From: Nissolia schottii
Taxonomy: Eukaryota > Streptophyta > Magnoliopsida > Fabales > Fabaceae
DNA length: 64,000 bases
Direction: 5' to 3'
Assembly (NCBI GenBank): GCA_003254905.1
Contig: QANU01104094.1
Location: 1 to 64,000, forward strand
Part shown: positions 21,601 to 33,289 of the stretch, one piece after another
Position numbering within the stretch: the stretch's first letter is position 1
Layout of the letters: the number at the start of each line of letters is the position of its first letter
Made by a program: the position numbers and the translations under genes
The notes under the pieces: generated by a model
What the model was told of the DNA's origin: nothing
Seen by the model: only the letters and a program-made list of their open reading frames with translations
Database searches by the model: none

Positions 21601-24600
21601 GATTGACACATTGACACTAACTCACATTTGACCTCTCCCCAATCCTAATTTTGGATTTCTCTCTCCGGTCTAAAGCTAATTATGGATTCACCATCTCTCA
21701 TTATTCCAGGTATTCCTAATGTCAATCTCATAACTAGTGTTTTATTGTAATATCACATGCTATAGTTAGAGTTAAATTGCTTATAGGAAATTTGGATTAT
21801 TATTTATCTTTTGTTGAATCTAAAAATTCCTTCATGTGTGTCATTGGGGGTTGTATCAATAGGAATCGAAAGTTTTTGCTCTTAGTGATGTTATGTTGTT
21901 ACAATTGAGAGCTAAATTTGTTCGGAAGTAACATATGAATAACTGGTGTGGTTAGTTGAGAATGCGAAATCTGGGGTTTTGTAGTTTACTATACGAACAT
22001 GGTAAAATTAAACCTGATTCCAATATGAGGACAATTTTCATAATTTTAATATACTAGCGGCCTTGATATCAAATATTGATCTGATTGTGACCACTGATCG
22101 TAGATAACAATGTAAAGAAAACAAAATTAAAGACAGAAAGTGATTTTTTTTTCCTACACATGTATAGCGGGTAAGGTTGTCAAACTTGAGAATTTAAATA
22201 AACTTGTGAAGACTCAGTAAACTCGAATCGTAAACTCAATTTATAAACTCGTAAGAGTTTACATATGTAAAAAAAAATATATGTTATACGCAATATAATT
22301 AGGAACTAAACATGATTAAATTTTGTATTCATAATTGACATTGAATAATGTTAACTTCAAAATAAAATAAATGAAAAAAATATCATAAAATATACCTTAA
22401 TGCATGACACTGAGTTATGTCATACTATATTTACATGTATTACTTTATAGTTTGATAAAACACAGCTCAATTATGATAAATATATAAAATCGGTTTAGTA
22501 AACTCAATAGATATTGTCTAACACACACAAAGTCAACTAAGTATCTAAAAAAATTACCAAATTTATACATCTTGAGATAAACTCGTAAACTCGTAAGTAG
22601 ATTTTAACTCGTAAACCCAATAGTAAAATTGAGAGTTTACTTAAACTCGTACGAGTTTACCAAAAAAGAGTTTACATGAGTGTTAACTCGTTTTGTGTAG
22701 TGAAATCGTAAACTCGAGAGTTTAATAACCATGATAGCGGGGAAAGAAGGAAAAACATAAAAACTGCTGTAGAAAGTGGGAAAAGAGAGAGTAGTTCATA
22801 AACCGACAAAAACTACCCAATATGTGGGGTATTGTGGACATTAGACAGATTAGGTAGGGGTAAGTAAGAAAACTAAAGTTTAACACCAAAAGAAGGCAAT
22901 CCCCTTTATTTATTGTATAGATTATTCATGTGAGTAGTTATAAACTAAAAGGGCAAAAAGGGTATATAAAATTGGACACCAATTGTTAGTATTTTTTTTT
23001 TTTTGGGGGAATCTTTATTAATTGTTATAGATAAATCAGCATGAATTTCTATTTTGCAAAACTATTGGTATGCTTAGCATGATAAAATTTATAACTAAGG
23101 GTACTTACTTCTTTTGACAGCTTGTCGATTTCAGTGATGTGATAATCAATAGCATCCACTTTCTTTCCCCAAAGACCAAGGAAACCAGTCTGGTAGAAGC
23201 ATATAAAAGCGAAAGCTCAAGGTAAGAAAATCTGAAGATGATTATGATACAAATTTCAGGGCATATCATTTCATAATCAAATACCTTCATTTCAGGTCTT
23301 TTCAATGTTCTTTCAAGTTTATTTTGATAATAGACAAGCCAGTTCTGAAATTTCTTTTTCTTTTTGACCAACTTTGCGAGTTTGTTTGCATCATAAATAA
23401 CCTGCATAAATGAGTTGAGAGGCTCATACTTAGAAGTACTGCAATGAAAAGATTAAGAATGCAATCATATCACATCATCAGACATTAAACTGATTTGGCT
23501 ATGAATTAGGAATTCTGATCCACCCTATGAGCAACACTTGGGTGTCAAAAGAGATGACATTAGAAAGGGAATTTGAAATTCAATATCTAGTTAATAATGT
23601 ACTGTTAATCCGAAAGAGTAAAATTGAATTCAATACACGTTGTGAAGCAAGGTAACAAGGCAGAGAGGCAATAAGAACTCCAGACCTTGCAATAAAGGCC
23701 GAAACTCGGAAAATAGAAACCATGCAATGCATAATATCATAATCAACAAGATAAATAATCAATTTATCATTCTAGCAGTAAACATGAGGAGCCAACCTGG
23801 TGAGTAAGATAGTGATCTGGATGATTGACCAGAAAAAAGTGCTGCACAAGCTCACTTACAGATTCATCAGGGTCTGGTGGAATATTTCTAACGAGCACCT
23901 GAGAATAAAAACTCCTGTATATTAAAAATATGCATCATGGCTTATGTATGACAATCTAGTCTATAGTTGTCCTTTCCTGAAGTTGTTAAGTATCAATATC
24001 CATATGGTTTTCAAAACTCTAAAAGCCAGATCGATTCCAGCTCGATGCATAAGGTTTCCACTTGATGTCTATAGAAAGGTAGATATACACAACCTTACCC
24101 TGCAAGCCCTCGAGCTGTTTTCAGAATTTGAAATCGTGAACTCCATATCACAAGGCAACCCCTTGCAGTTGCACCAAGGTTTCAGATCTCGGTTTCATTA
24201 AAATTTTGTTTGCTGTTGCCATGTTTTTTTTTAAAAAATAAAACATTGTTTGCCAGTCTTCCTTCTAAGTCCTTTTGTCTATCTCTTACCACTTCTATCA
24301 TACAAATAAAGGCCAAAGAAAAATCATCATTGCTTTTCTTATTAATTGATTCCCTTGACTATGTTATTATAATGAATAATCAATTTGCACCAGTAATCTA
24401 GATCAAAAGAAAATAAAAAGACCAAATACAGCAAAGTATTAAATCTGCAAGTAAGCTCTACCAAGTGTGGTACCGCCTCTTAACAGATGGAACAGAAAAA
24501 AGGAATTTCACGGATATGAATCAAAGCTGAACAAGTATAGTAAGATCGAACAGAATAGAGAACCACAACCAGCAATCAATTAGTAACACAGAAAATAATT

Positions 24601-25819
24601 TCTCAAACAGTATGTAAGATGGAAATCAAGCCTACCGTAAATTGATCAGGACGGCGTTTCTCTGTTGCAAGAAATTCCAGTCTCATTAAGGAAACTTTCT
24701 CATATTCCTTTAACAACACATAGCATACCCAAAAGGTAAAAGCATAAGCCATTATTATGTGACCCCAAAACCTGAGGAAGTGTACAAAATTTTAGTAAAG
24801 CACCACACCAGATTTGGTAGCAAATAAGAATAAAATATAATCAATAATAATTTATATCATCTGATACTGATGCTCACCACAAAAGTAACTCTCCAACTTT
24901 AAACAGTTAGATGATACATAGAAAACAGACTCAGTAATAATTTGAATGCATATTGGAGAACTACGTGATGTTATCTCAGACTTAAAGATAGAGATTCTTG
25001 ATTTCTGACACAAAGGAAAGGTAATTTTGATATAGTAGGATCCTCATAAATCTTTTATGACTCATTAATAAGAGATGCAAAGGTATTAAGACGTGCACTG
25101 AAGCTTACGGTTACACCTACTTAAACTCTAAACCTAAAGCAGAATGGTTGAACTATACTAGGTCAAGTATACATCTCGACATAGAGGCAATCTCAATTGA
25201 AAATAATTTTACTCGACAGCATCAAGTTGGAGTAGCAGAAATGCAACAGCATTAATGGTTGATTTGAAACCTTTCAGAATGACTATGGACATTTGAAACA
25301 GACAGTTTATCAATGTCACTGGAAGTTATGTTGGTTATCCGAGCTCCTTCTAGACCACTACTTGTCCAGTTGACAGGAACCAGAACCATCCACGCCAGGA
25401 AGGCTATAGGAACAAAGATTTTAAGCCTGCACAATAAAAATCAGAACGTCATAACTATAATATTCTTTGCTGAAGTTGTATATATATTCACACAATGCTG
25501 CATACCCCAACAAGTAAATCCGTAAGTAAACAACAGAGTCTAATCCAGCATGGTCAATAAGCTCAGGTTCTGGCATTCTAAGTGCTTCGGGCATCCAATT
25601 CAAAAACCCAAGATATGATCTCCAGTCTATATTGACAAACTTGCGCACAAATACTCCTCCATGTACAGGATCTGTTCTTAAACCCTTTAGATACCACTTT
25701 GGGAAGTATACACGATCATTAAAAGGTTGAAGCCTCAAAATAGCAAACGCCACAAAGAAAAGAAATGCACTGCCAATGTTAATGGCAGCTGAAACCCCAA
25801 TATCTGATAGCGTAGCCAT
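18666..25819 (-). CDS. OSCA1.2: Hyperosmolality-gated calcium-permeable channel, OSCA1.2/CSC1-like
   Basis: There are eleven exons: 25819-25506, 25426-25271, 24771-24636, 23898-23797, 23401-23285, 23189-23109, 21095-20755, 20665-20420, 20046-19722, 19426-19193 and 18929-18666. They give 771 aa, the length I expect for Arabidopsis OSCA1.2. OSCA proteins are dimeric, TMEM16-like mechanosensitive cation channels that let calcium in when osmotic stress stretches the membrane. The N-terminal helix starts MATLSDIGVS, followed by conserved LRLQPFNDRVYFPKWYLKG and PELIDHAGLDSVVYLRIYLLG. The cytosolic loop (about 190-345) contains RRPDQFTVLVRNIPPDPDESV and TQQTRNPTLWLTEWAPEPRD. The pore region follows, with VRRLIIAVAFFFLTFFFMIPIAFVQ, KSFIQGFLPGI and the HLKNFFLVKTEKDREEAMDPG linker. 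The C-terminal tail is basic (TKRQSRRNTPLPS) and typical of OSCA1.2. Intron 6 (21096-23108) is swollen by repeats. No disabling change is seen. Confidence 0.95.
21344..21960 (+). repeat. LTR-like block in OSCA intron 6 (right end undefined)
   Basis: It begins TGTTGGAAATTTTGTGTGG, a common opening of plant Copia LTRs. About 240 bases on it has a TATA-like CTATATATAGG (21583-21593) followed by a pyrimidine-rich leader-like stretch. This would fit a solo LTR on the strand opposite to the gene. I could not find a CA-ending right terminus or a 5 bp duplication, so the right limit given here is approximate. Confidence 0.35.
22172..22733. mobile_element. hAT-type MITE in OSCA intron 6 (562 bp)
   Basis: It is bounded by an 8 bp target-site duplication, ATAGCGGG, at 22164-22171 and 22734-22741, the size made by hAT transposases. 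The ends are diverged inverted repeats: left TAAGGTTGTCAAACTTGAG, and right (complement) beginning CATGGTTATTAAACTC. The interior is AT-rich and full of AACTCGTAAACTC phrases, with no coding frame. It lies in the longest intron of the channel gene and should be removed by splicing. Confidence 0.75.
24078..24181 (-). mobile_element. tRNA-derived SINE, Au-like, in OSCA intron 3
   Basis: On the minus strand the order of motifs is that of the plant Au SINE. An opening CCTTGGTGCAACTGCAAGG (A-box region) is followed by TTGCCTTGTGA, then a decayed B box (GTTCACGATTTCAA in place of GGTTCAAG), GAAAACAGC, and TGCAGGGTAAGGTTGTGTA. RNA polymerase III boxes of this kind come from a tRNA. The 3' tail is not recognisable. 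It is in the same sense as the host gene. Confidence 0.7.
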
Positions 25820-26881
25820 TTTTCTCAGTACAAAGAATGCATGCCTTCCTGTGACGAAAGCAAAGAAATGGATGTTGGATAAAGAGGGTTAGGTTCATGC
25901 AAACCGAATTTGGGGGAAAAAAATCTTCTTAAAACATCACTTTCCAATTTCGTTAAATTAGAAAACACTCGTAAGAAGTTATCTACATAACCTACAAGCA
26001 GAACTTGAAAAAATAGTTTTTCATTTAAATAATATTTTTAAACCATGATTAGTAACTCACTTCCCATAACCCCGAATCCCTTCCAGTCAATACGAAACAA
26101 GAGTGAAAATGAAGCTTCCCCATTCAAAATTGAAGTACTCAGCCAAGATGTTACAAAATGAATGGAATGACAACGATTCAAAACTCAAGAAAACCACCAA
26201 GCCTATGTTCTAAGCACTTTCACTCAGCTTATCGTAAATAACAACCACAATCAATTCCAAGACTTTGAAATGAAATTCGATTCCACGATTAGAAAACAAC
26301 ATAACATTGAGCAACTCACAAACAAAATGCCCAAGCACCAGAGGAGCAGAGCTGAAGAAGCAAAGTTCAAGGGAAGGGGTGTCTTGAGTTTTGGATGGCT
26401 TCAACACGAAATAAAGCGACAAGATTCGGAAAACTTTTTTGCAGCGAAACCTACTTACAACACACGCCACTGTGAGACCCTTTTCCACTTTGAGTTCACC
26501 TGCAGAATAGCGACACAGCTTCATAATTTACTTTACAGAGAGAACAACATAAAGCCAAAACTGAAACGAAATACAGAGCTCGTGGCTCTACCAGTGCAGT
26601 GCTGGTTGGTTCTTTACCTTGTGCACATGCTGAGCGAGCGAGTGATGCTTTTGTGTAGACGTTTCTCAACAATTTCAGGATAGTCCCAGTTAGTTTATAA
26701 TAATAACGTCGTGTCGGTTGATAGCAATAATTTTTAAAAATCGCCATGAGAAACGTGTCGTCTAGTACAGATAGAAAGAGATGAAGTTGAAAGAGATGGA
26801 TGGGTTTGTGAATTTATCCAGATGTAACAATACAATACAATGGTAGATTTCTGTATCACAAATAATCAATAAATAAATAAA
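25820..26881. other. OSCA 5' flank: leader, probable 5' UTR intron and promoter
   Basis: The start codon at 25819 is preceded by about 0.9 kb without a supported gene. Such genes often have a leader intron, and 26480-26680 is comparatively GC-rich, as a first non-coding exon would be. I cannot set a transcription start. Confidence 0.35.
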
Positions 26882-27108
26882 GAGCCCTGCTACACGTACA
26901 CCAAAAAATATACACCATACATACACCCTGTACTTATATACATAATGTTTGTGTTTTAATGCCGGTAATGTTTGTGCACTTAATTAAGTATAATTGAGAA
27001 TATCATTTATAAGTTTGTAATGTTTGTGCACTCATAAAAATAAAGTTTGTGCATTATTAATGGTGTATGTATGAGTGTATAAAATTGGGTGTACATGTAG
27101 CATTTTTG
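26882..27108. mobile_element. Mutator-type MITE, copy 2 (227 bp)
   Basis: It begins GAGCCCTGCTACACGTACACC and ends with the complement of CAAAAATGCTACATGTACACC, so it is the reverse-oriented sibling of 17638-17865. It has a perfect 9 bp target-site duplication, ATAAATAAA, at 26873-26881 and 27109-27117. The interiors align along their whole length with modest divergence. It sits upstream of the OSCA gene. Confidence 0.85.
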
Positions 27109-27117
27109 ATAAATAAA

Positions 27118-28540
27118 TAAACGAAATATTAAATATGAGATGGCGATGTTACTAACAAGAAATTGAGAGTCATAATAAAAATGACACGAAAATAAAATCT
27201 AATGCAAGATGTAAGAAGTGTGACGTGGAACTTAAAACAAGTAAGTCACAACGTAACCGTGTGGATAATGCGTTGCTTGCGCAGCAATTTGGAAACGCCA
27301 CGCATTGGACATTAGATGTGTTAATGGTTAGGATGTTGGCTTAATTCTAATCTTACAATTAATTTACTGAATAAAAAAAATTATCCTACTTTATTTGCGA
27401 ATTTTAAAAATAAAATGTTTAAATCTATTCTTGAAGTAGTATTTAAACCTTCACCTTACCCATAACATTAGAGCATAGTGCGTGACCTATAAATATGCAA
27501 TTAAATGTGTTGGGATGCTCGAGTGTTATCTCTGACTTTGATGACTCATATTTCATTTCCCTTGTTTTATAAATCATGTAGATTACTCAGATTTTGTTCA
27601 TTTTCTCTTAAAGCCTCAATAGTCAGATTTTTAGTGAGTTTCACTTTGTTATAGAGTTGGTTAGATTTTCAACTGTTTAGGAAATTAGTTTATTATTATG
27701 TCATGTCTTAGAGTGCTCCAATCAAATATAAGAAGGAACGATGTTTTATAATTTAAGAATTTATTTTCAAGTTAAGTTTATTTAATTTATAAGGACATTT
27801 TAGGAGACAAGTTATGGTTTATTTATTCTCATTAAATGTTAATTCAAAAACATGTGTTTTTTTTAATAAGGGATAGTGTCCCTTGTGTGCTAATCATGAC
27901 ATTTGAGTCATGACAATTTTATACGTAGAAAAAAGTCAAACTAAGACACACGTACACATATATAGACTCCAATATATGTGTGTATGTAATATATATAAAC
28001 ATAAATATTAATATATGTAATATACAAAAGTATAAGGTGCGGGTTGTGACACCCTAACTAACTAAATATACTATAATTGTATTTAACGTTCATTACTTGT
28101 CACGTTCTAGCTTTACCTGACTTTACCTAGCTTTTCATTGAAAATAGTTGTTGGAAAATAGAGACAATTTTGAACTTTTGGAAAACGTTTTCAAAACACA
28201 TGAGTCATTACCGTAGGAATACATTAAATGAAACTCAAATAAAAGAAAGAAATGATTTTGTTTTCGTGTGACCTTCACTGGTGTGTTCATGTATCTCAGG
28301 TTGTATGCGTAGGAACCACAATGTTTTGCCATTTGAAACTGAAATTGATTATATCGAGCAAAGGCTACTCAAAGAGAGAATGTTAAGAGAAGCTGAAGAG
28401 TTCATGGGGGACCAATACGAAGAAGAGGTTCACTCCACCATGAATAGTGAGAAATCCTGCCTTTACCATGGCAAGTGGTCAAAGAATTCTGACACAGCTG
28501 CAGAGGTGGTGGTGTCTTCGCTATGGTGAGGCGACCGCCC
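27118..28540. other. Spacer with no recognised gene
   Basis: AT-rich DNA. A plus-strand frame at 28281-28529 encodes an acidic, Glu-rich stretch just ahead of the Gypsy gag remains. It may be the N-terminal part of that gag, but it is not recognisable on its own. Confidence 0.35.
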
Positions 28541-30250
28541 ATCAATGCTGAGAATTTTGAACTCACCCCATTCCCTAATCAGACTAGTTTAGGAGAACTG
28601 CCAATTCCATGGGTTGGCCCTTGAGGATGCTCAGGATTTCATTGATAACTTCCTCTAAGAATGTGACAACCACAAGAGGAGAAATATGTACCCTAATTTC
28701 ATCATCCTCTAATTTTTTCCCTATATGCTATTCAGAGAGGCTAAGACCTGGTTGAAGTCTCAACTAGCTCGAAGATTCTCTACTTGGGAACAATTCGAGA
28801 GAATTTCCCAAACTATTCACAACACACAACAAATACCTCGAGACCTAATACGCTCTTCTATCATGCATCCAAGAGGGTGACGAATCATTCCCAGATTGTT
28901 GGAGGAGATTTGAAGAGATCCGAGTACGGTGCCCTGACCATGAGATTCATCTCCATATGTTGTTATCCATATTTTACAATGCAATGGACCAATCCTCCAA
29001 GGATATGGTCAATGCAACAACTGGTGGCTACATGATGGACATGAAGACTAAATAAGAAGCCTTTGAGATGCTAGAGATATTGGCAAGGAACGACCCAATC
29101 AAGAAGAGAAAAACACCAAGAGGATGAGTACTGGTAGTGGATTCAACAACTAGCTTACTGGCTAAGATTAAATCCCTTGAAGTGGAAAACAGAGAGAGAA
29201 GAAAATAGCTTGCCACTATCACTGCAATAACCTCCCTAGAAGCAGAGTCTGGGATCTACAAGGATAACCACAAGATAGCCAAGTTCCTTCTAAGGACTGC
29301 AATCAAAGAGGTGAATTATATCAGGGAATAGGCAAAGATACAATAACCTGTATCCCAATTCTTACAACCTTGCTGGCAGATAAACAACGGTGGGCCATGA
29401 TAACAAGGCCCATTACAAGCTGACAGACGACCCCATAGTGATCCGCTACTCCAATAGATCATGGATTTGTTTAAGGCCGAGTGTGAGAAAAAAGAGAACC
29501 AACCAAACAATAGGCCTTTAACAAGAACATCAAGACTCAAGTGGGTCAAGTAACAAAACAAATGGTAGAGAAAACTGTGGAAGCGTTATCGAGCAATACA
29601 GAAACAAACCCCAAGCAATAAGTAAACACAATTACGTGAGGAAAAGTCAAACTAATTGAAGGCCCACAACTTCTAAAGAAAAGAAGGAAGAAATGGTCAA
29701 GACTTCATCAAAAGAGAAATAAAAGAAGAAGAAGGGGGAACCTTAGTTGATACCTAGGAAAAGTTATTTTCGTTATCCTAACAGGGTTTTCCTTCCTGAA
29801 CAGAGTGAGAGTTGTGCGCCCATGGTTAAGGGGAAGCTACTAAAGAAGAAGGACCCTAACGTTACTGTAATTAGTCTTTCCATCAACAGGTAAACCTTCA
29901 ATGACTGTTTACTTGACACAAGGTCAGGAGTGAGTGTAATTCCTTTGTCAATTTACGAGAGGATATGATTTAAGGAAAGTGTACTGAACATGATGGTTGT
30001 GTTGGAATTTGCTGAAGCCAACATAATCTATGTCTACAGGCAAACTGAAAATATGGAAGTCAAGATAAGGAACCTTACTTTCCTCATCGACATCTACCTC
30101 TTGGATATCGTGCTTGAGGGAGAATACTCCATAATCTTGGGTAAGCCTTTCGTGGCTACTAGCAAGGGGACTCTTGACTTTAAGAGGGGACTTGTGGTTC
30201 TAGATGAAGATGTGGAAAAAATTTGGTATCCTTTCCTCCCTCCACCTTAA
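28541..30250 (+). pseudogene. Ty3/Gypsy gag and protease wreck (Athila/Tat-like)
   Basis: Gag similarity begins at NFELTP...QTSLGELP near 28548. It resumes at EAKTWLKSQ near 28735 and again, in another frame, at SFPDCWRRFEEI and FYNAMDQSSKDMVNATTGG near 28890-29030. The aspartic protease follows from about 29900, with LLDTRSGVSVIPLSIYERI in place of the usual LD(S/L)GA, and then ILGKPFVAT near 30135. Several frameshifts and stops separate the pieces. No reverse transcriptase, RNase H or integrase follows in the next 3 kb, so the element is deleted as well as mutated. It lies between OSCA and ABCF3. Confidence 0.7.
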
Positions 30251-33200
30251 ACCAATGTCGAGATAGAATATGAAAACCCTACGTATGAAGAGGAGGACTC
30301 CAAGTTCTCAAAAGCTAAGTACGAGGAGGATTCTTCCTATGAAGATTCCAGTCCACACTACACTCCACCGCAAGCCTGTCCACTGCCACATTTTCTCCTA
30401 TGACTGAATCATATAAAGTCTCACCTCCACTGGTGTGGGTAGGTGCCCCACCTCCTCATCCCTTTCAACCAGAGAGTTTGCCTAACTATTATCTGGCTCA
30501 ATTCCAGGGATCCAAGAAGAATCTTCGTGCCCTTACATAAAAGAAGTAAGAAGACCAAGGGGGAGTGGAGAGAAAGAAAGTCAATGTGAAGAAACTGCCT
30601 AACCAAACTAATGAAGGAGTGGTACAAGGTCTGGGACTTCTAGCGCCCATGCCACAAGTTGTGCACCAGGCGGTTTATTACACCTGCAAGACCAAGAGCA
30701 GTGGGTACCGATTGTTTGACCCACTATGAAGATAATCTGAAGCTAGTGCGTCTAAGTCAGAGATGTTAAACCAAAGTTCTGGAAGAGAGACAAACCATCA
30801 GGTTTTAATTCTCTAACTTTTATCTTGTTTCATTTTTCATTATGCATTTTAATTTTTAATTTTAATTGCATGTGTTATTTATTTGTGTGTGTCATGCATT
30901 TTTTGTGCAGTGGTTAGGAACAAAGAGTGATAGGAGAAACCGAGGTGGAGTGAGAGAAGAATAAAAGGAAAAAATAGACAACTTTTTTTATCCTAAGGAG
31001 TGTTAGAGTGCGACCCAGGGCGTTGGAGCCAACATGAAGTCTAAAAATTGGAAAAATTTTCCCAGCCGCTCAAGTGATACTTTGCTTACTCATGTGAATG
31101 CCTCTTGTTTGATGCTAAAAGGGTTTTTAAAAACCCAAAATAGTTTGTCTTCTCCTCATTCTCTCGATTTCCTCACACTTCCTCACCTCTACCATTACTC
31201 TCTTCCACTTCAAATCTCTACAACCACCACACCTTCATCACCAAACTCATACCTTTACTTTCAACTCATACCCATCATCATATTCATCTAATCTCTACTT
31301 CATTCATCCCAAAACTGCAATTTGGAACCCTAATCCAAATTTGGGGCAAAAAGGCAAATTGTTGGGATTCCTCTTGCTTGATTGAAGTTGCATTGTGCTT
31401 TGTAATTATCTCTCTTTGTTTTGGTATGTATGAATTCTTCTCTTTTCAATTTTTTTGTCAAAACTCCTAGGATAGTCAATTTATTGAGATTAGTCTATGA
31501 TATGAGTTATTGAATATGTTAGGATTATTGACATTGGATTGAATAGTTTGATTGAGATATTTGTTTGTAGAAACTAGAATGCTATAGTTACTACTCTTGT
31601 CAATCATTGAATTTTAAGATTTGGTTATCTCAACAATGATAACAAACTAAGCGTTAGAGTTGAATATACATGCTTATATTTGGAGAGATAAATTGCTTTG
31701 TAGAATGTTTCTTGCTAAATTGTGTTGTTTAAGCAGTTTGTTAGAAATCACAATAGCTCATCAGACCTCATGGAGTTGAGCCTTAGGACATTGTGCCTTG
31801 GGAGCTTCGACCTTAGGTGTTCAGAACTCGAGATGTTGGACCTTAGGTGGTTAAAACTCGACAGGTTGGAGCTCATTGGACCTTGAGGGGTCAGACCTTA
31901 AGAACTATTGCCTGAAATATTTAGCCTATAACACTTACCACCTGATTGGAAAGTTTATTTCTGATGGAATTGAATTGAATTCTATTAAAAATTGAATTTT
32001 GGGATGAATTAAATTGAATTCCAATGTTTGGAATGAATCATGGAATAAAGAATTGAATTTATATGAAATGACCACAATACCCTTTTAATTAAAAACTCTA
32101 ACCTTTTTCATATACCCACATTCTTCTCCAAGCCGCTCTCAGCTCTTCTTCCTCACCCAACTGGGTTCTTCATTAAACCTTAAACAGGAGCATTTTTTAT
32201 TTTTTTTCATCTTCGCTCATCCCTCACCATCACCTAACCTCTCTTAACCCTCAACCATGACCACCAAACCATAGTGCATAGATAGGCAACAAATGGGATG
32301 ATCAACGGCGGGGTCACGACAAATAATGTAGTTGCAAGGCGGATCATGGCACAATCTTCTTTTTGTCATTGTTAATCTAATTTGGTGTGAGAAGAAGGAA
32401 GAAGAAGGAAGCTTCATTCTTCACCGAAGACAGGGCTGTGGCGCGTCTGCATTCAAGGAAGGGAACCAAGAAGGCAGTGGGGTCTAGGGCGATCTCATGG
32501 AGAAAGAAGAAGAAGAAGCATGGGCAAAAGATTGGGGTCTGGGATGAGGCAGAATAAAGAAGAACAAGAGGTAGAACTTACGTAGTAGCAAATGGAAGTC
32601 GCACAACAACAGAGGGAAAATCGAGAAGGAAGCCCAAGGCAACTACTCTGCTACTTTCATAACTGGGTAAAAAGCTCTTAGGCCATAGCCGAGACCCCGT
32701 GCCAGTGACAAATTTGCTTTTGGTGCTAAAGGTCCAAGCCCATTAGTGTTGTTCTTCTATTTGCAATGAGGAGTCTTGTTGGCATTTTTCTATTAAGCCT
32801 TATGGCAAGATATGGGATTTAGGAGGAATTTTTCTTGTCAAGCCCTTGAAAAAAAAGGAAGGGGGAAAATTCATCATTGTCATTTTTCATTTTACATAAC
32901 GTTTAGGACAATTTTAATGGGAAGGGAATAGTAATACTATCATAGAATATTATAAATTACCAGTACTAATAATATTCTATGAGTATTATGTGATGATGAC
33001 ATGTGTCATGATAAGAAATAATATTTAAAATAATATTTTTGAGAGCAAAGTAGAAAATGACAAGTGTTATTAGGAAAGATTCTAGAGTACCTAGGTATCT
33101 CAAATTCTCTATAGGAGTGTGTAGTTCGCAGAATTATTTTTGGGAATACTATACTCAGGAATATTATTCTAAGGAAAAGCTTTCCTAAGAATATGATTTG

Positions 33201-33280
33201 AAGGCGTTTGGTTGCAAATTAAATTGGTAACAACGTTCTTGGGAATACAATATATTTAACCAAAAATACTCATGACAAAA
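30251..33280. other. Spacer, probably retroelement-derived, no gene recognised
   Basis: The first 500 bases are acidic, Pro-rich translated debris after the protease. Around 31140-31300 there is a pyrimidine-rich stretch (ACCTCTACCATTACTC-like). At 31750-31920 short phrases such as GGACCTTAGG and AACTCGA recur irregularly. 32100-32650 is purine-rich. None of this supports a gene. Confidence 0.4.
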
Positions 33281-33289
33281 CAATGTATG

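Noticed and set aside
26210..26747. Three overlapping frames of 83-137 codons
   Set aside because: They lie in the likely 5' leader region of OSCA, overlap on opposite strands and have no recognisable motif.
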